A DNA stretch of 18,338 bases from Anaerolineales bacterium (GCA_012032575.1 JAAUSP010000086.1:1-18338), one strand, 5' to 3'. Counted from the stretch's first letter, positions 7,077 through 16,219 are shown. The notes: generated from the letters alone by a model not told the origin. Numbers and translations are program-made.

Positions 7077-7963
7077 ATGGACGTTAAAATTCGCTCCATC
7101 AATACATTAACCGATTTGCGTAAATGCCACGAGATTCAACGCGCCACCTGGGGCTTTACCGATTTGATGGTTTTCCCCTACACCCAGCTTATCTCGGTGG
7201 CCCACAATGGCGGAGTTTTGCTGGGGGCGTACGTAGGCGGCGAGCTGGTCGGCTTTGTGTACGGTTACCTGGGGATGTCAGGTTCAAAACTGTACCATTT
7301 CTCGCAGCGGATGGGTGTTTTACCGCAGTATCAAAGCCTGGGCATTGGAATGAAGCTCAAACTGGCCCAGCGTGACCAGATGCTGCGACAGGGCATTGAT
7401 CTGATTGTGTGGACCTATGATCCGCTGCTGGGCAAAAATGCGGCCCTCAACATTGAAAAACTGGGCGGGATTGTGCGCCATTACGCCCGCGATATTTACG
7501 GCGCGGTTAACAATCCGTTGCAAGTGGGCCTGTCCACCGATCGTTTTCTGCTGGAATGGGAGCTGATGAGCGACCGGGTGCGTGAGCGCATTCGCACCAC
7601 CAAGCCCCGCCCGCGCGCCGAAGATTGGCTCAAAGAAAACAAATACCGCTTTGTCAATTTTGCTTCCTGGGAAGGTAATCTACCCCGGCCTATGGCCCAG
7701 GATTTGGAAATGGACGATGATGTGCTGCTGGTTCAAATTCCACCCGATCTCAATGCCATCAAAAGGTAGATTTGAGTATTGCCCGTGGCTGGCGCGAGTC
7801 GACCCGCGATATTTTTGAAACCTACTTCAAGCGCGGCTACGTGGTGACAGGCTTTGCCCGCAGTTCCGAACCCCAAATGCCCAATATTTACAAAATGGAG
7901 CAAATCACCCTGCCGACCACTTCCGATTTTTCCTCGTGGGAAACCGGCGTGCGTGACGAATAA
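7077..7963 (+). CDS. GNAT-fold predicted acetyltransferase, COG3375 type (one frameshift)
   Basis: It resembles the COG3375 group of predicted acetyltransferases, whose substrate is unknown. Recognisable blocks are IQRATWGFTDLMVFPYTQLI, VAHNGGVLLGAY, then SQRMGVLPQYQSLGIGMKLK, where the QxxGIG segment is the acetyl-CoA pyrophosphate-binding loop, and WTYDPLLGKNAALNIEKLGG followed by VGLSTDRFLLEW. The first frame stops at 7769 after NAIKR. Frame 2 continues smoothly as VDLSIARGWRESTRDIFETY and ends at 7963. One missing A in the A4 run near 7761-7764 restores a single chain of about 295 residues, close to the usual length. The tail RGYVVTGFARSSE is typical of this group. RBS AGGA lies just before the ATG. 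Confidence 0.8.
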
Positions 7964-8066
7964 ACCCTAAAGGACGTTCCTGTTTTTTCCTTATAAGTTC
8001 TTTCTGAAATTCTCTAATAAAGCATATTGTGTTATCATTAGGGATTAACTGTAAGGAACTTTTTTC

Positions 8067-8624
8067 ATGGACGAAAATTTCACCTCTCTAGCATTGCCGA
8101 ATCCCCCTGAAAATTTAATCATCAGGTTAGTGACCCGTGCCGACCTACCTCAAGTTGCCCACGTAGCCCGGATTACCTGGGACGCCACTTACAACCAGAC
8201 CATTGCCCCTGAAAACCGGCGGGAGTTTTTGGAGCGCTCGTATCGGCCCGAAAATTTGGCCGATGCAGTCAGTTCGCCGGCTCACTGGTTTTATGTAGCC
8301 GAGTTGAACGAGGCAATTGTTGGCTTTGGTCACTTTTTGCAGCGCTATCACCCCAGCCGGCCCAGAGCCGAGTTGGTGCGGCTGTACGTTTTGCCAGAGC
8401 ATCAACACGAGGGAATCGGTACAGCGATACTCAAAACCGGCTTTGCCGCCCTGGCCCAGGCCGCAATGCAGCAATGTTTTGTCTCGGTTCAGGCCAGCAA
8501 CGCCGCCGCCCGTAAATTTTACGAAGGGCACGGCTTTGTTTTTCACCAGAATCACGGCCAGTTTTGGGCACGCAAATTGTCATCATGGCCGAATACACCC
8601 GGCCTATCACCGCCGAGGACGTAG
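8067..8624 (+). CDS. GNAT N-acetyltransferase
   Basis: A 185-residue acetyltransferase of the GNAT superfamily. RLVTRADLPQVAHVARITWD is the N-terminal strand-helix. VRLYVLPEHQHEGIGTAIL contains the Q/RxxGxG/A acetyl-CoA loop. VQASNAAARKFYEGHGFVFH is the typical C-terminal motif B. The substrate cannot be assigned. TAAGGA (8052-8057) is the ribosome binding site. After FWARK the annotated tail is a low-quality LSSWPNTPG. Adding one A to the AAA at 8575-8577 would instead give IVIMAEYTRPITAEDVEL with a stop overlapping the next gene's ATG (8628-8631), so the last 15 residues may be misread. It starts a probable operon with the peptidase. Confidence 0.83.
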   Translation: MDENFTSLALPNPPENLIIRLVTRADLPQVAHVARITWDATYNQTIAPENRREFLERSYRPENLADAVSSPAHWFYVAELNEAIVGFGHFLQRYHPSRPRAELVRLYVLPEHQHEGIGTAILKTGFAALAQAAMQQCFVSVQASNAAARKFYEGHGFVFHQNHGQFWARKLSSWPNTPGLSPPRT

Positions 8625-8628
8625 AACT

Positions 8629-9757
8629 ATGAGCCAACTTCTCAATTATCTGCGCGATCTGCAGCCGGCTATGGTCGAGATGTTGGCCCAGTGGGTTAAC
8701 CGGGATTCGCCCACATATCATAAAGCCGCCGTAGATACGATGGGCCAGATGATGGCCCACGCCTTTGTCGAAGCGGGGGGAACTCTGGCCGCCGTTCACC
8801 CTCAGCCGGAAATGGGCGATCATTACACCATCACCTATGGCCAGGGTGAGCAGCGAATCCTGGTTCTGTGTCATTTCGATACGGTTTGGCCGCTGGGCGA
8901 AGCCCAAAAGCGCCCTTCAGCGTCGAAAACGGTCTTGGCAAAGGCCCCGGCGTTTATGATATGAAAGCCGGCACATTGAATGGCCTGTTTGCTTTGAAAG
9001 CCATTCACCAGTTGGGCTTACAGCCGCGGCACAAACTGGTCTTTCTGCTCACCAGCGACGAAGAAATCGGCAGCCCCACCTCACGGGAGTTGATTGAGGC
9101 CGAAGCCCGCCACAGCAGCTACTGCCTGGTGCTGGAAGGTTCGCGCAACGGGCCGCTGACCACCTGGCGTAAAGGGGTGGGTCGCTTTGATATGGAATTA
9201 CCGGAGTAGCCGCCCACGCCGGGGTTGATCCCGAAAAGGGAGCCAGCGCCGTGGAGGAGTTGGCCCGCCAGATTCAAAGCTTGCACGGCTTGACCGATTT
9301 TGGGCGGGGTGTGACTGTCAATGTGGGGGTAGTGACCGGCGGCGAGCGGCCCAATATTATCGCCCCCTCTGCCCGCGCCGAGATTGATCTACGGGTGGTC
9401 ACGCAGGCCGATGGCGAAGCCTTGACCGAGAAGATTCTGGGCCTTCAGCCGCAGGTGACTGGCTGCCAGGTGCAAATAACAGGGGGTATCAATCGCTGGC
9501 CGTTTGAGGAAAGCCCGGCCGGACTGGCCCTGTTTGAGCAGGCGCAGACCATCGCCCAGGATTTGGGCTTTGACGTGGACAAAATCGGCTCCGGCGGCGG
9601 CAGCGACGGCAACTTCACCGCCGCCCTGAGCGTGCCAACCCTCGATGGGCTGGGCGCATTAGGTTACGGCGCGCATGCGCTGTCGGAATATGTGATTCTG
9701 GATGCCCTGCCGCTGCGGTCGGCCCTGGTAGCCGAATTACTGGTAAGGTTAACATGA
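8629..9757 (+). CDS. M20-family metallopeptidase, carboxypeptidase G2-like (two frameshifts)
   Basis: A zinc-dependent exopeptidase or deacylase of the M20 (CPG2/ArgE/DapE) group, probably cytoplasmic, with no signal peptide visible. Metal and catalytic motifs in order: CHFDTVWPLGE (His82, Asp84), GPGVYDMKAG (bridging Asp111), LTSDEEIGSP (Glu145-Glu146), LVLEGSRNG (Glu170) and LGYGAHALSEYV near the end (final His). The dimerisation lid begins ITGVAAHAGVDPEKGASAV. Repaired length is about 376 residues. Breaks: one C missing in the CCC at 8913-8915 (AQKRP to FSVENG), and one A missing at about 9195-9196 (DME to ITGVAAH). The start is an ATG overlapping or near the end of the GNAT gene, suggesting coupling. 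The exact substrate is unknown. Confidence 0.87.
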
Positions 9758-9769
9758 TATCCTCAGATA

Positions 9770-11399
9770 ATGATGAACAGTACCCAGGATCATCTTGCCG
9801 CTGGTCAGACTGCGCTCAAGGTGGCCGACTGGCCCAAAGCAAGAGCCAGCTTTGAAGCCGCTCTGCAAGCAGAAGACATCCCCGAAGCCCATGATGGACT
9901 CGGTCTGGCCTTGTGGTGGCTCAACGAGATAGACGCCGCCCACCACCATCGCACCACCGCCTATTTACAGTACAAAAATCGTCAGGCACTTCGTCCAGCC
10001 GCGCTGATCGCAGCGTGGCTGGCGCGGGAACAAGTTTTCCTCCACCGCAACATCAGCGCCATGAAAGGCTGGTTTGCCCGCGCAGAGCGTTTGCTCAACC
10101 AGATCGGCCTTGTGCTGAACAAGGCTGGTATCTGGTTTTCCGCGCTTCGATGCTGGGCATACCTCTCCAGCTTGAGCAAGCCTCCCTTCAAGCCATTAAT
10201 CTTGCCCATGCATTCAATGATCCCGACCTGGAAGCGGTGGCCCTGGCCTTTTGCGGCATTGCTCGCGTTTCTTTAGGGCGTGTGGATGATGGGATGACCG
10301 ACCTCGACGAGGCTATGGCCGTGGCGACAAGTGGAGAAGTGGGCAGTTTCATGGCGGTCAGCGAAATCTTCTGTGTCCTGCTGTCCGCCTGCGCCCTGGT
10401 TGGCGACCTGGTCCGCACGGAACAATGGTGCCGTGCCGCCACCGAATTTGCTCAGCGCCATTACTGCACCTTCCTCTCTGCCTACTGCCGCACCACCTAC
10501 GGCGGTCTGCTGACCGTTATTGGCCGCTGGGGAGAAGCCGAAACGGAACTTATGGGAGCTATCCATACCTTCGACCAGGGTCATCGGGGATTGCGTATCC
10601 ACGCGGTCCTCAAGCTGGCCGACTTACGAATCTGTCAGGGGCGATTGGAAGAAGCCGAAGTTCTGCTGGCAGGATACGAGGACCACACCGCCGCCACAGC
10701 GCCGCTGGCCCGTCTCTATCTGGCTCGCGGCGAAATACAACTCGCCCGGGCAGTGCTGGAGCAGGCACTCGGTTCGCTGCCCCTGCTGGATCGCTTGCCT
10801 CTGCTGCTGTTGCTGGTAGAAGTGCTGCTGGCATTGGGTGATATGGCTGCGGCTAAAACACCGCCGGAGGAGGTGACAAACCTGGCCCGCCAGACTCACA
10901 GCGATTTTCTGCTGGCGCACGCCGAGCTTGTGCAGGGGCAAATCAAGTGGAGTATAGGCGAACCTGACGCCACAGCTTCTTTTCAATCCGTATTGGAGCG
11001 ATTACGGCTTTATGAACAATCCCTCCTGGCCAGCCGCGCCCGGTTAGCTATGGCACGCGCCTTGAAGGACAGCGACTGGGCGGGTGCGATCACCTGGGCA
11101 CGAGCAGCGCTCGCCTCTTTTGAACGGATTGGGGCCACGCATGAGGCTGCCGAAGCAGCGCACTTGCTGCGGCAATTGGGTGTGTCCAGACGGGTCGGTC
11201 AGCGACAGCCTGATCTGCTAACCCAACGAGAGGCCGAAGTTTTATCGCTGGTGGCCCAGGGTTGACTAATCGCGAGATCGCAGAACGACTGGTGATCAGC
11301 GCTAAAACGGTGGAACATCACGTTAGCCAGATTCTAGGCAAATTGGGCTTGCGGAGCCGGGCTGAAGCCGCCGCTTTCGCTGCTCGTGGCGAAATATAG
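9770..11399 (+). CDS. LuxR-type regulator with TPR-like sensor region (two frameshifts)
   Basis: The repaired protein is about 543 residues. The N-terminal two-thirds are TPR-like helical repeats ([20 protein letters not shown] with GLGLALWW, and repeated LxxAxxLxxxG patterns). The last 60 residues are a clear GerE/LuxR helix-turn-helix: [15 protein letters not shown], then [20 protein letters not shown], then [19 protein letters not shown]. There is no receiver or ATPase domain. Breaks: one C missing near 10115 (LLNQIGLV to [10 protein letters not shown]), and one T missing at 11262-11263 between VAQG and LTNRE, which would otherwise remove the DNA-binding domain. It starts 12 nt after the peptidase stop with no clear Shine-Dalgarno site, so it may be translated by coupling. 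Its targets are not visible. Confidence 0.85.
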
Positions 11400-11511
11400 G
11401 TCATTGCCAAAAATAGGGAAGGTAAATAGGGGACATCCCTGATGCGCCTACGATTCAAGCTGTCTATAATTGTTGCAGATTTCAAAAATACTCTAAACAG
11501 GGGGAACTGCA

Positions 11512-12006
11512 ATGATACAGGAACAGCAATTAACGGCGTCTATCTTAGAAGCCCAACAGGGGCGAGCGCTTTGGCATTTTAATGCGCTGCTCATTTTTAA
11601 GGCTCTGGGGGCGGAAACCAACGGTCAATTCTGGGCCTTGGAAGGGTTAGCCGACCAGCATATGGCCGTCCCTTTACATGCCCATAGCCGAGAAGACGAA
11701 ATCTGGTATGTGCTTGAAGGGGAGATTGCTTTCACCATCGGCGATAAGACCCAGATTGGCGGGCCGGGCTGCTTTGTCTATATTCCGCGCCATGTACCGC
11801 ATACCTTTCAAATTCGGTCAGCGACAGCCCGTTGGTTTGGCATTGGAACGCCAGCAGGCCTCGATGAGTGGTTTTTCGAGACCGGGGAACCAGCCCAATC
11901 GCTCAAGCTCCCGCCGCCGCCCATCAGCCCGCCCGATGTTGAGGCTATTATTGCCAGCCTGAGAGCGTATGGCACCGAGACGCTTGGGCCGCCCCCTGGA
12001 GTCTAA
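11512..12006 (+). CDS. Cupin-domain protein, quercetin dioxygenase-like
   Basis: A 164-residue single-domain cupin. Motif 1 is PLHAHSREDEIWYVLEGEI, with His-x-His and Glu as metal ligands. Motif 2 is PGCFVYIPRHVPHTFQI, with the final His. A Pro-rich tail (LPPPPISPPDVEAI) follows. Such proteins are metal-dependent dioxygenases or isomerases, or small-molecule binders; the substrate cannot be assigned. The AGGGGGA site (11499-11505) lies 6 nt before the ATG, and a TATAAT at 11465-11470 without a good -35 is a possible promoter. It follows the LuxR regulator by 112 nt on the same strand, which makes regulation by that protein plausible but unproven. Confidence 0.8.
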   Translation: MIQEQQLTASILEAQQGRALWHFNALLIFKALGAETNGQFWALEGLADQHMAVPLHAHSREDEIWYVLEGEIAFTIGDKTQIGGPGCFVYIPRHVPHTFQIRSATARWFGIGTPAGLDEWFFETGEPAQSLKLPPPPISPPDVEAIIASLRAYGTETLGPPPGV

Positions 12007-12075
12007 CCCTTTGCCCCGGCTAAATTGTGAACTGCCACAAAGGACAGGGGTCATGAAAGGGGTTATTCACTCGGG

Positions 12076-12414
12076 CTAAACCGGCTCATCGGTTTTTAAT
12101 ATCTCTGCCTGGATTTGTTCAAAGTTGGATCTCCAGGCTATAAGCGCCTTGTCTAACTCAAGCTTAAGCCCCTCCCAGCCGATCTCGCTGGCCCGCTGTA
12201 GCTGCTGTAATTTTCGTTGGATCTCTTCCAGGCTGCGCGTTAGTTCTTTGAAATGCTGCTCGTAATCGGTGTTGGCTGTCGTCGTCGGTTTGTCAAGCCT
12301 GGCTTTTAACTGCCCAATTTGAGCCTGCCAATCGGCCAGATGAGCTTTAACTGTACTTTGGTATTGTTCTTTTTCTGTCACCTTTAGGGTTTCCTTATGT
12401 TTAGCTTGCTTCAT
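12076..12414 (-). CDS. Small coiled-coil protein (sll1863-like stress-protein style)
   Basis: A 112-residue, almost entirely helical protein with no Cys and many Lys/Glu/Gln. VKAHLADWQAQIGQLKARLD and LTRSLEEIQRKLQQLQRASE form two coiled-coil segments, and IGWEGLKLELDKALIAWRSN is an amphipathic tail. This pattern resembles the cyanobacterial sll1863-type coiled-coil proteins of about 100-140 residues, whose function is unclear. An AAAGGTG site about 11 nt upstream supports the ATG at 12414. It is convergent with the cupin gene and lies downstream of rnhB, separated from it by a terminator, so it is transcribed on its own. Composition alone would allow other families. Confidence 0.6.
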   Translation of the reverse strand: MKQAKHKETLKVTEKEQYQSTVKAHLADWQAQIGQLKARLDKPTTTANTDYEQHFKELTRSLEEIQRKLQQLQRASEIGWEGLKLELDKALIAWRSNFEQIQAEILKTDEPV

Positions 12415-12471
12415 AAGAGTTTAACACCTTTAGGGGTGGGCCGCCTATACCCTGTTGGATGATTGGAGAAA

Positions 12472-12500
12472 TAAAAAAGAGCTATGTTCTATAGCTCTTT
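12472..12500 (-). terminator. Intrinsic terminator of the rplS-rnhB transcript
   Basis: On the minus strand a perfect 10-bp stem AAAGAGCTAT / ATAGCTCTTT (plus positions 12476-12485 and 12491-12500) with a 5-nt loop is followed by a run of T residues (plus-strand A run 12473-12478). It lies 52 nt beyond the rnhB stop. Confidence 0.85.
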
Positions 12501-12551
12501 GGGGCAGTTTATTTTTGTATTTCCCACTTGAGAGGGGTTTGCTCTCTCGGC

Positions 12552-13244
12552 TTACCTGCGCAATATGGAACCTGCCTTTATCGGTTTGTAACTCCTCCGA
12601 TGGAGGCAGCAGGGTCCCAGTTGGGCTAACGCGGCCTGGTGTGTAGATGTCCCGTAACCTTTGTGACGTTCAAAGGCATAGCCGGGATATTGCCGGCTAA
12701 ATTGGACCATTAAACGGTCGCGTGTCACCTTGGCCACCACCGAGGCTGCCGCGACGCTGAGCGAAATTTGATCGGCTTTGGGGAAGGCATCCTGAGGCAG
12801 ATTGACGGCGGGCAGCCGCACATGGTCAAGCAGGAGGTAGTCCGGGGTGAAGCTGAGTTCGGTCAGGGCTTGCTGCATGGCCTGGCGGGTCGCTTCGAGC
12901 ACATTGACCTCGTCTACCACTTCGGCCGGGGCCAATCCCACGCCAACAGCCAACGCCGTTTGCCGGATCAACTCAAAAAATTGGTCGCGTTGAGTAGAGG
13001 TCAATCTTTTGGAGTCATCCAAACCGGCCAAAAGTTCGGCCAGATCAGGCCGGTCCAGCGGCAAAATCACCGCCGCCGCCGCCACTGGCCCGGCCCACGC
13101 CCCCCGACCCGCTTCATCCAATCCAGCTATAAAACGAAAACCCTGCTCGCGCAGGGCTAGTTCTTTGTGCAAATGGGGCAAAACCGGAACCAAAGAAGAG
13201 AGGGCGGAAGATCGAAGATCGAAAGTCATATTTCTATCTTCCAT
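12552..13244 (-). CDS. rnhB: Ribonuclease HII
   Basis: It removes ribonucleotides from DNA and degrades RNA in RNA-DNA hybrids. The full catalytic set is present: FIAGLDEAGRGAWAGPV (Asp43, Glu44), LDDSKRLT, LLLDHV (Asp140) and SVVAKVTRDRLM (Asp176), followed by FERHKGYGTSTHQAAL. Length is 230 residues as annotated, slightly long at the N-terminus. The ATG at 13244 has AGAGGA upstream, but it and the second ATG at 13229 both lie inside heptad repeat H2, so the first 12 or so residues are repeat-encoded. The conserved part begins near LPHLHKELALREQGF, and a downstream TTG start is possible. It follows rplS by 22 nt, the common rplS-rnhB order, and ends before a strong terminator. Confidence 0.93.
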   Translation of the reverse strand: MEDRNMTFDLRSSALSSLVPVLPHLHKELALREQGFRFIAGLDEAGRGAWAGPVAAAAVILPLDRPDLAELLAGLDDSKRLTSTQRDQFFELIRQTALAVGVGLAPAEVVDEVNVLEATRQAMQQALTELSFTPDYLLLDHVRLPAVNLPQDAFPKADQISLSVAAASVVAKVTRDRLMVQFSRQYPGYAFERHKGYGTSTHQAALAQLGPCCLHRRSYKPIKAGSILRR

Positions 13245-13262
13245 CTACCATCCTCTATTTTC
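13207..13262. repeat. Heptad repeat H2 at the rplS-rnhB junction (eight units)
   Basis: Read on the minus strand, eight consecutive 7-mers all begin with G, for example GAAAATA, GAGGATG, GTAGATG and GAAGATA, ending with GATCTTC twice. On the plus strand GAAGATC is exactly repeated at 13207 and 13214. The two halves are roughly inverse complements (GAAGATC against TATCTTC), so a hairpin is possible. It contains the annotated start codon of rnhB. Confidence 0.7.
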
Positions 13263-13266
13263 TGTT

Positions 13267-13641
13267 TTACCGGGACAGACGTTTTTCTTTCAAGCGGGCC
13301 GACTTACCACTGAGGGAGCGCAGATAGTAGAGCTTGGCCCGGCGCACTTTGGCGTGGCGGAGCACTTCGATTTTTTCGATGCGCGGCGAGAAATAGAGGA
13401 AAGTGCGTTCTACCCCAATCCCGTGGGCAGCAATGCGACGAACGGTGAAGAATTTGTTCATCCCCCCGCCCCGAATCGCCACGACAATGCCCTGAAAGAC
13501 CTGGATACGTTCGCGGTTGCCTTCGACAATGCGGACGTGGACGTTAACCGTGTCGCCGGGGCGCAGTTGGGGTCGCTCGTCCTTGATTTTTTGGGTGGCC
13601 TGATACTCGATTGCCTGAATTAAGTCAACTGCATGAGCCAT
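13267..13641 (-). CDS. rplS: 50S ribosomal protein L19 (bL19)
   Basis: A 124-residue basic protein matching bL19 along its length: [60 protein letters not shown], and [20 protein letters not shown]. It binds at the 30S-50S interface. Start ATG at 13641 has a GAGG site about 9 nt upstream. The tail is slightly extended (KEKRLSR). In most bacteria rplS directly follows trmD; here three features (a sigma gene, a large anti-sigma-like gene and repeats) separate them by about 3.3 kb. Its 5' leader contains heptad repeat H3. Confidence 0.96.
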   Translation of the reverse strand: MAHAVDLIQAIEYQATQKIKDERPQLRPGDTVNVHVRIVEGNRERIQVFQGIVVAIRGGGMNKFFTVRRIAAHGIGVERTFLYFSPRIEKIEVLRHAKVRRAKLYYLRSLSGKSARLKEKRLSR

Positions 13642-13680
13642 TGTGTCATACCTCGTTTAAGCAGAGAAGAGCGACCAGGC

Positions 13681-13743
13681 CGTAAAACGTAATGCGTAAA
13701 ACGTAATGTCTCAGAAATAAACCATTACGCCTTACGTTTTATA
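13681..13743. repeat. Heptad repeat H3 in the rplS leader (mirrored)
   Basis: CGTAAAA and CGTAATG alternate, with the 14-bp pair repeated exactly at 13681-13694 and 13695-13708. After a 14-nt spacer come the inverse-complement units CATTACG (13723-13729), CCTTACG (13730-13736) and TTTTATA (13737-13743). The RNA could fold into a hairpin 40 nt upstream of the rplS start codon. Confidence 0.75.
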
Positions 13744-13827
13744 CCGCCAGGGTATCCTTGCGGGACGTTTTATAGGCTGAAAGCGATTTTCTCTGGCTAG
13801 AATTATTTCAAATCAAATAAGGTTCTA

Positions 13828-13854
13828 CAAAAAAAGTGCTGGCGGTGTCGCCAG
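13828..13854 (-). terminator. Intrinsic terminator downstream of the sigma/anti-sigma operon
   Basis: On the minus strand CTGGCG-ACAC-CGCCAG (plus 13839-13854) is followed by CAC and seven T residues (plus A run 13829-13835). It lies about 200 nt after the stop of the anti-sigma/glycosidase-like gene and before the rplS leader, and so separates the two transcription units. Confidence 0.75.
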
Positions 13855-13968
13855 TCACGAAGGAGGATTATAGCATAAGGCTTCGGAGTCAGGCAAATTG
13901 GAACTTAAAATTCCAGCATTAACCTCAATCGTAGTCCGGGAATTTCCAAGATTTGAATCAGCCAAATC

Positions 13969-14020
13969 GTGTTGCGTCTTGCGTGTTCCGTCCGCTTCGC
14001 GTCACGCAAGACGCAATACG
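13969..14020. repeat. Heptad repeat H4 (mirrored, 14-bp perfect stem)
   Basis: Units GTGTTGC, GTCTTGC and GTGTTCC run at 7-bp steps from 13969, and ACGCAAG, ACGCAAT from 14004 are their inverse complements. TTGCGTCTTGCGTG (13972-13985) pairs perfectly with CACGCAAGACGCAA (14003-14016) across a 17-nt loop. It lies 35 nt after the stop of the anti-sigma-like gene. With the H3 repeat and the terminator, it accounts for most of what I can see in the 413-nt spacer 13642-14054. Confidence 0.75.
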
Positions 14021-14054
14021 GGTTGAATAACTATTTTCTTGCAACTACCTCAAC

Positions 14055-16216
14055 CTACTTCGGTATTTTAACCAGAGCTTCATAGGCCGAAGTATAGTAG
14101 ATGCTAAAGTAACCCAATTCTGTAACCGGCGTGGTCAGGCTGTAATCCAAATTCCACAAGATCATGGGGCCGACCCAGCCCTGTTTTTTCCCCCACTGGT
14201 AAGCCTCAACCAGCCACTTGGCCCGTTCTACCGGGGTATTATCCAGGGCAAAAGTATAACCGGGTTGGGGACTGTCCCCGACCGCCCAACCAAATTCGGT
14301 AATCGCTACGGCCTTGTCGCCATCGTCATTGGCAACCATCACTTCCCGATAAGCTTCCAGCGTGCCCAAGAAACACCAACTGTGGTGGCGAGTAGTGAAT
14401 GGTTCGAGAAAGGAAGTGGCTCCGGCTTCTGCGGCAGTGACAGTACGCCAATCGGCCAGGGCAGGGCAGTTGTAGCCAGCAGGATGCGCGCCCAAAGCAT
14501 CGAAATAACCTTTGACACCGTTGGCGTACATCTGGTTGAGATATTCCACATCGTCAATTGCCATGTCCGCCACATTGCCTGCCGGAGTCAACCCTCCGCT
14601 GATGATCAGCATTTCTGGGTTGGCGGCTTTGATGGCCGGATAAGCCTGCTGCAAAAGTTTAACATAATCAATAGGGTTCATCCGCCCCTGGCCCCCGGCT
14701 TTGTACCACATATTTTGCTCGTCCCAAATTTCAATCGCCTGCACTTTACCCTGATACCGTTGGGCTACTTTCGCCACAAAACTGGCATAATAAGCCGGGT
14801 CCGAGGCAGGCCCCTCGACGTTTCGATCATCATCAGCCGGACGCGCCCAGTCGGGAGCCTTGACGATGTTCAACATCACTTTGATATTTTTGGCCGCATA
14901 GGCATTAATCACCTGATCCCAGGTGGTCCAGTCGTAATTGCCCGCTGTGGGTTCAACAATTTTCCAGGGCATTTGAAATTTGACCCACTCGAACCCCAGC
15001 TCTTGAATGGCAGGAATATTGAGTTCGGCATCCCCATTGGGGTCGGCTTGAATACCGTAGCCAAAAGCACCTGCCTGTAGCTGCGCCAACAAAAAGCTGC
15101 TATCTGGGACTGAACCATTTTCATTCTGCACGAGCAAACGCTCGCCGGTGGTGCTGTTGTACAGCCCAATTCTTAAATTATATTTCCCGGCAGGCAGGTT
15201 TTTGGTAGTCAAGGTGTGGTGTTCATCTTCGATGAGCTGCCCCGGCGACCACCGGCTGGTGGGGAATTTGCCTTGCGTCGGCGAGCTGTCCTCCTGAGCC
15301 AAGATCATTCCGTTGGCATCGGTCAGGTGAATAAAGATAGTATAATCGTTAGTCACCTCTTGTAAACTGTGCCAGTAGAGGGTCAGGTCAATTGTGTCTT
15401 GAGAGGTAAGAGCATCCTGCTGCAATTTGTAGCCGACGAGTTCGATTTCAGTATTAAAAACGGCTGACACCGGCACAGCACCGGCGGGTAATTCGGGTGC
15501 AACACCCTCAACAATCATCCCTTGCGCAATCACCTGACCCGGCACAATATCGGTTCTGGCAATTTTGCCCAGGGCATCGGCTTCGGTGGCGATAAAACCT
15601 GCCGGAAGGTTACGGGTAGGCCAACTACGATGCCCAATCGAGCCGGGAACAAATTCCGACCCCGGCTGATTGGCTGCAAGGCCACCACCACCGTCGTAGT
15701 TTCAGCCTTGTTGGCTTCGGCATCCGGTAAATTCACCCCTTCTGAGGGCACAACCTGTTGAAGTTCCTGAGTGATTGGTAAGCCTATATTCGGCCAGACA
15801 GCCAAAGCAATGGCGCTGATAACAATCACCAAACTGATCATAGTCGCAAAGACAAATCCTTTAGTCACAGTTTTCCTCCAGGTGTAACGCATATTTTTAA
15901 CATCGTTTTTGATTTCAGTCAGCAGGGAAGGCGACTCCCACACCGTCAAAGCACTATCTTTGGCTGGTGTACCGTCGCGTGAGGAATCAGCCCCTAATTG
16001 GGTCTGAAACCGCTTGAGGGCCAGCATTGCCAACGAAGGCGCAGCAGGCGTCAAGGCAGCCAAAGCCTGGTTGACCTGCTCCCTGGTCTGATCCAGTTGA
16101 GCCAGCATCGTCTGTGCTTCCGGCGCGTTAGCCAGCCATCGCTCCACCTGCTCACGCTCCGGCGCTGCAAGCTCCCCATCCAGATAAGCTCTTAACAAAC
16201 CTTCATCTACGCGCAT
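14055..16216 (-). CDS. Membrane anti-sigma-like protein with SAF, beta-sandwich and GH-A-like barrel (one frameshift)
   Basis: The repaired chain is about 720 residues. Residues 1-45 (MRVDEGLLRAYLDGEL) resemble zinc-finger anti-sigma domains but lack Cys/His ligands. FVFATMISLVIVISAIALAV (121-140) is one membrane helix. Residues 174-240 (TTVVVALQPISRG, then LPAGFIATEADALGKIARTD) are a SAF domain. About 253-380 is a beta-sandwich (DTIDLTLYWHSLQEVTNDYT). 382-720 is a TIM barrel like cellulase-family glycosidases, with IEIWDEQN (putative acid/base Glu500) and ITEFGW (putative nucleophile Glu641). One G is missing in the G run complementary to 15660-15663, exactly inside the SAF domain, so two separate genes are unlikely. 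It starts 3 nt after the ECF sigma stop, with AGGAGA upstream. I infer a sigma-regulating sensor of extracytoplasmic glycans; enzymatic activity is possible. Confidence 0.75.
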
Positions 16217-16219
16217 CGT

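Noticed and set aside
11221..11300. Programmed frameshifting before the LuxR helix-turn-helix (and at the other breaks)
   Set aside because: No slippery heptamer with downstream structure is evident, and the same kind of one-base loss recurs in unrelated housekeeping genes; sequencing error is simpler.
12455..12646. Plus-strand ORF of 63 residues near the rnhB end
   Set aside because: It spans the rnhB terminator hairpin and the antisense of the rnhB C-terminus, with no homology-like features.
13009..13623. Plus-strand ORF of 204 residues across rnhB and rplS
   Set aside because: It runs antisense to two well-supported genes and through heptad repeat H2; no domain is visible.
14265..15080. 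Plus-strand ORF of 271 residues opposite the glycosidase-like barrel
   Set aside because: It is antisense to a conserved domain and lacks any motif or ribosome binding site.
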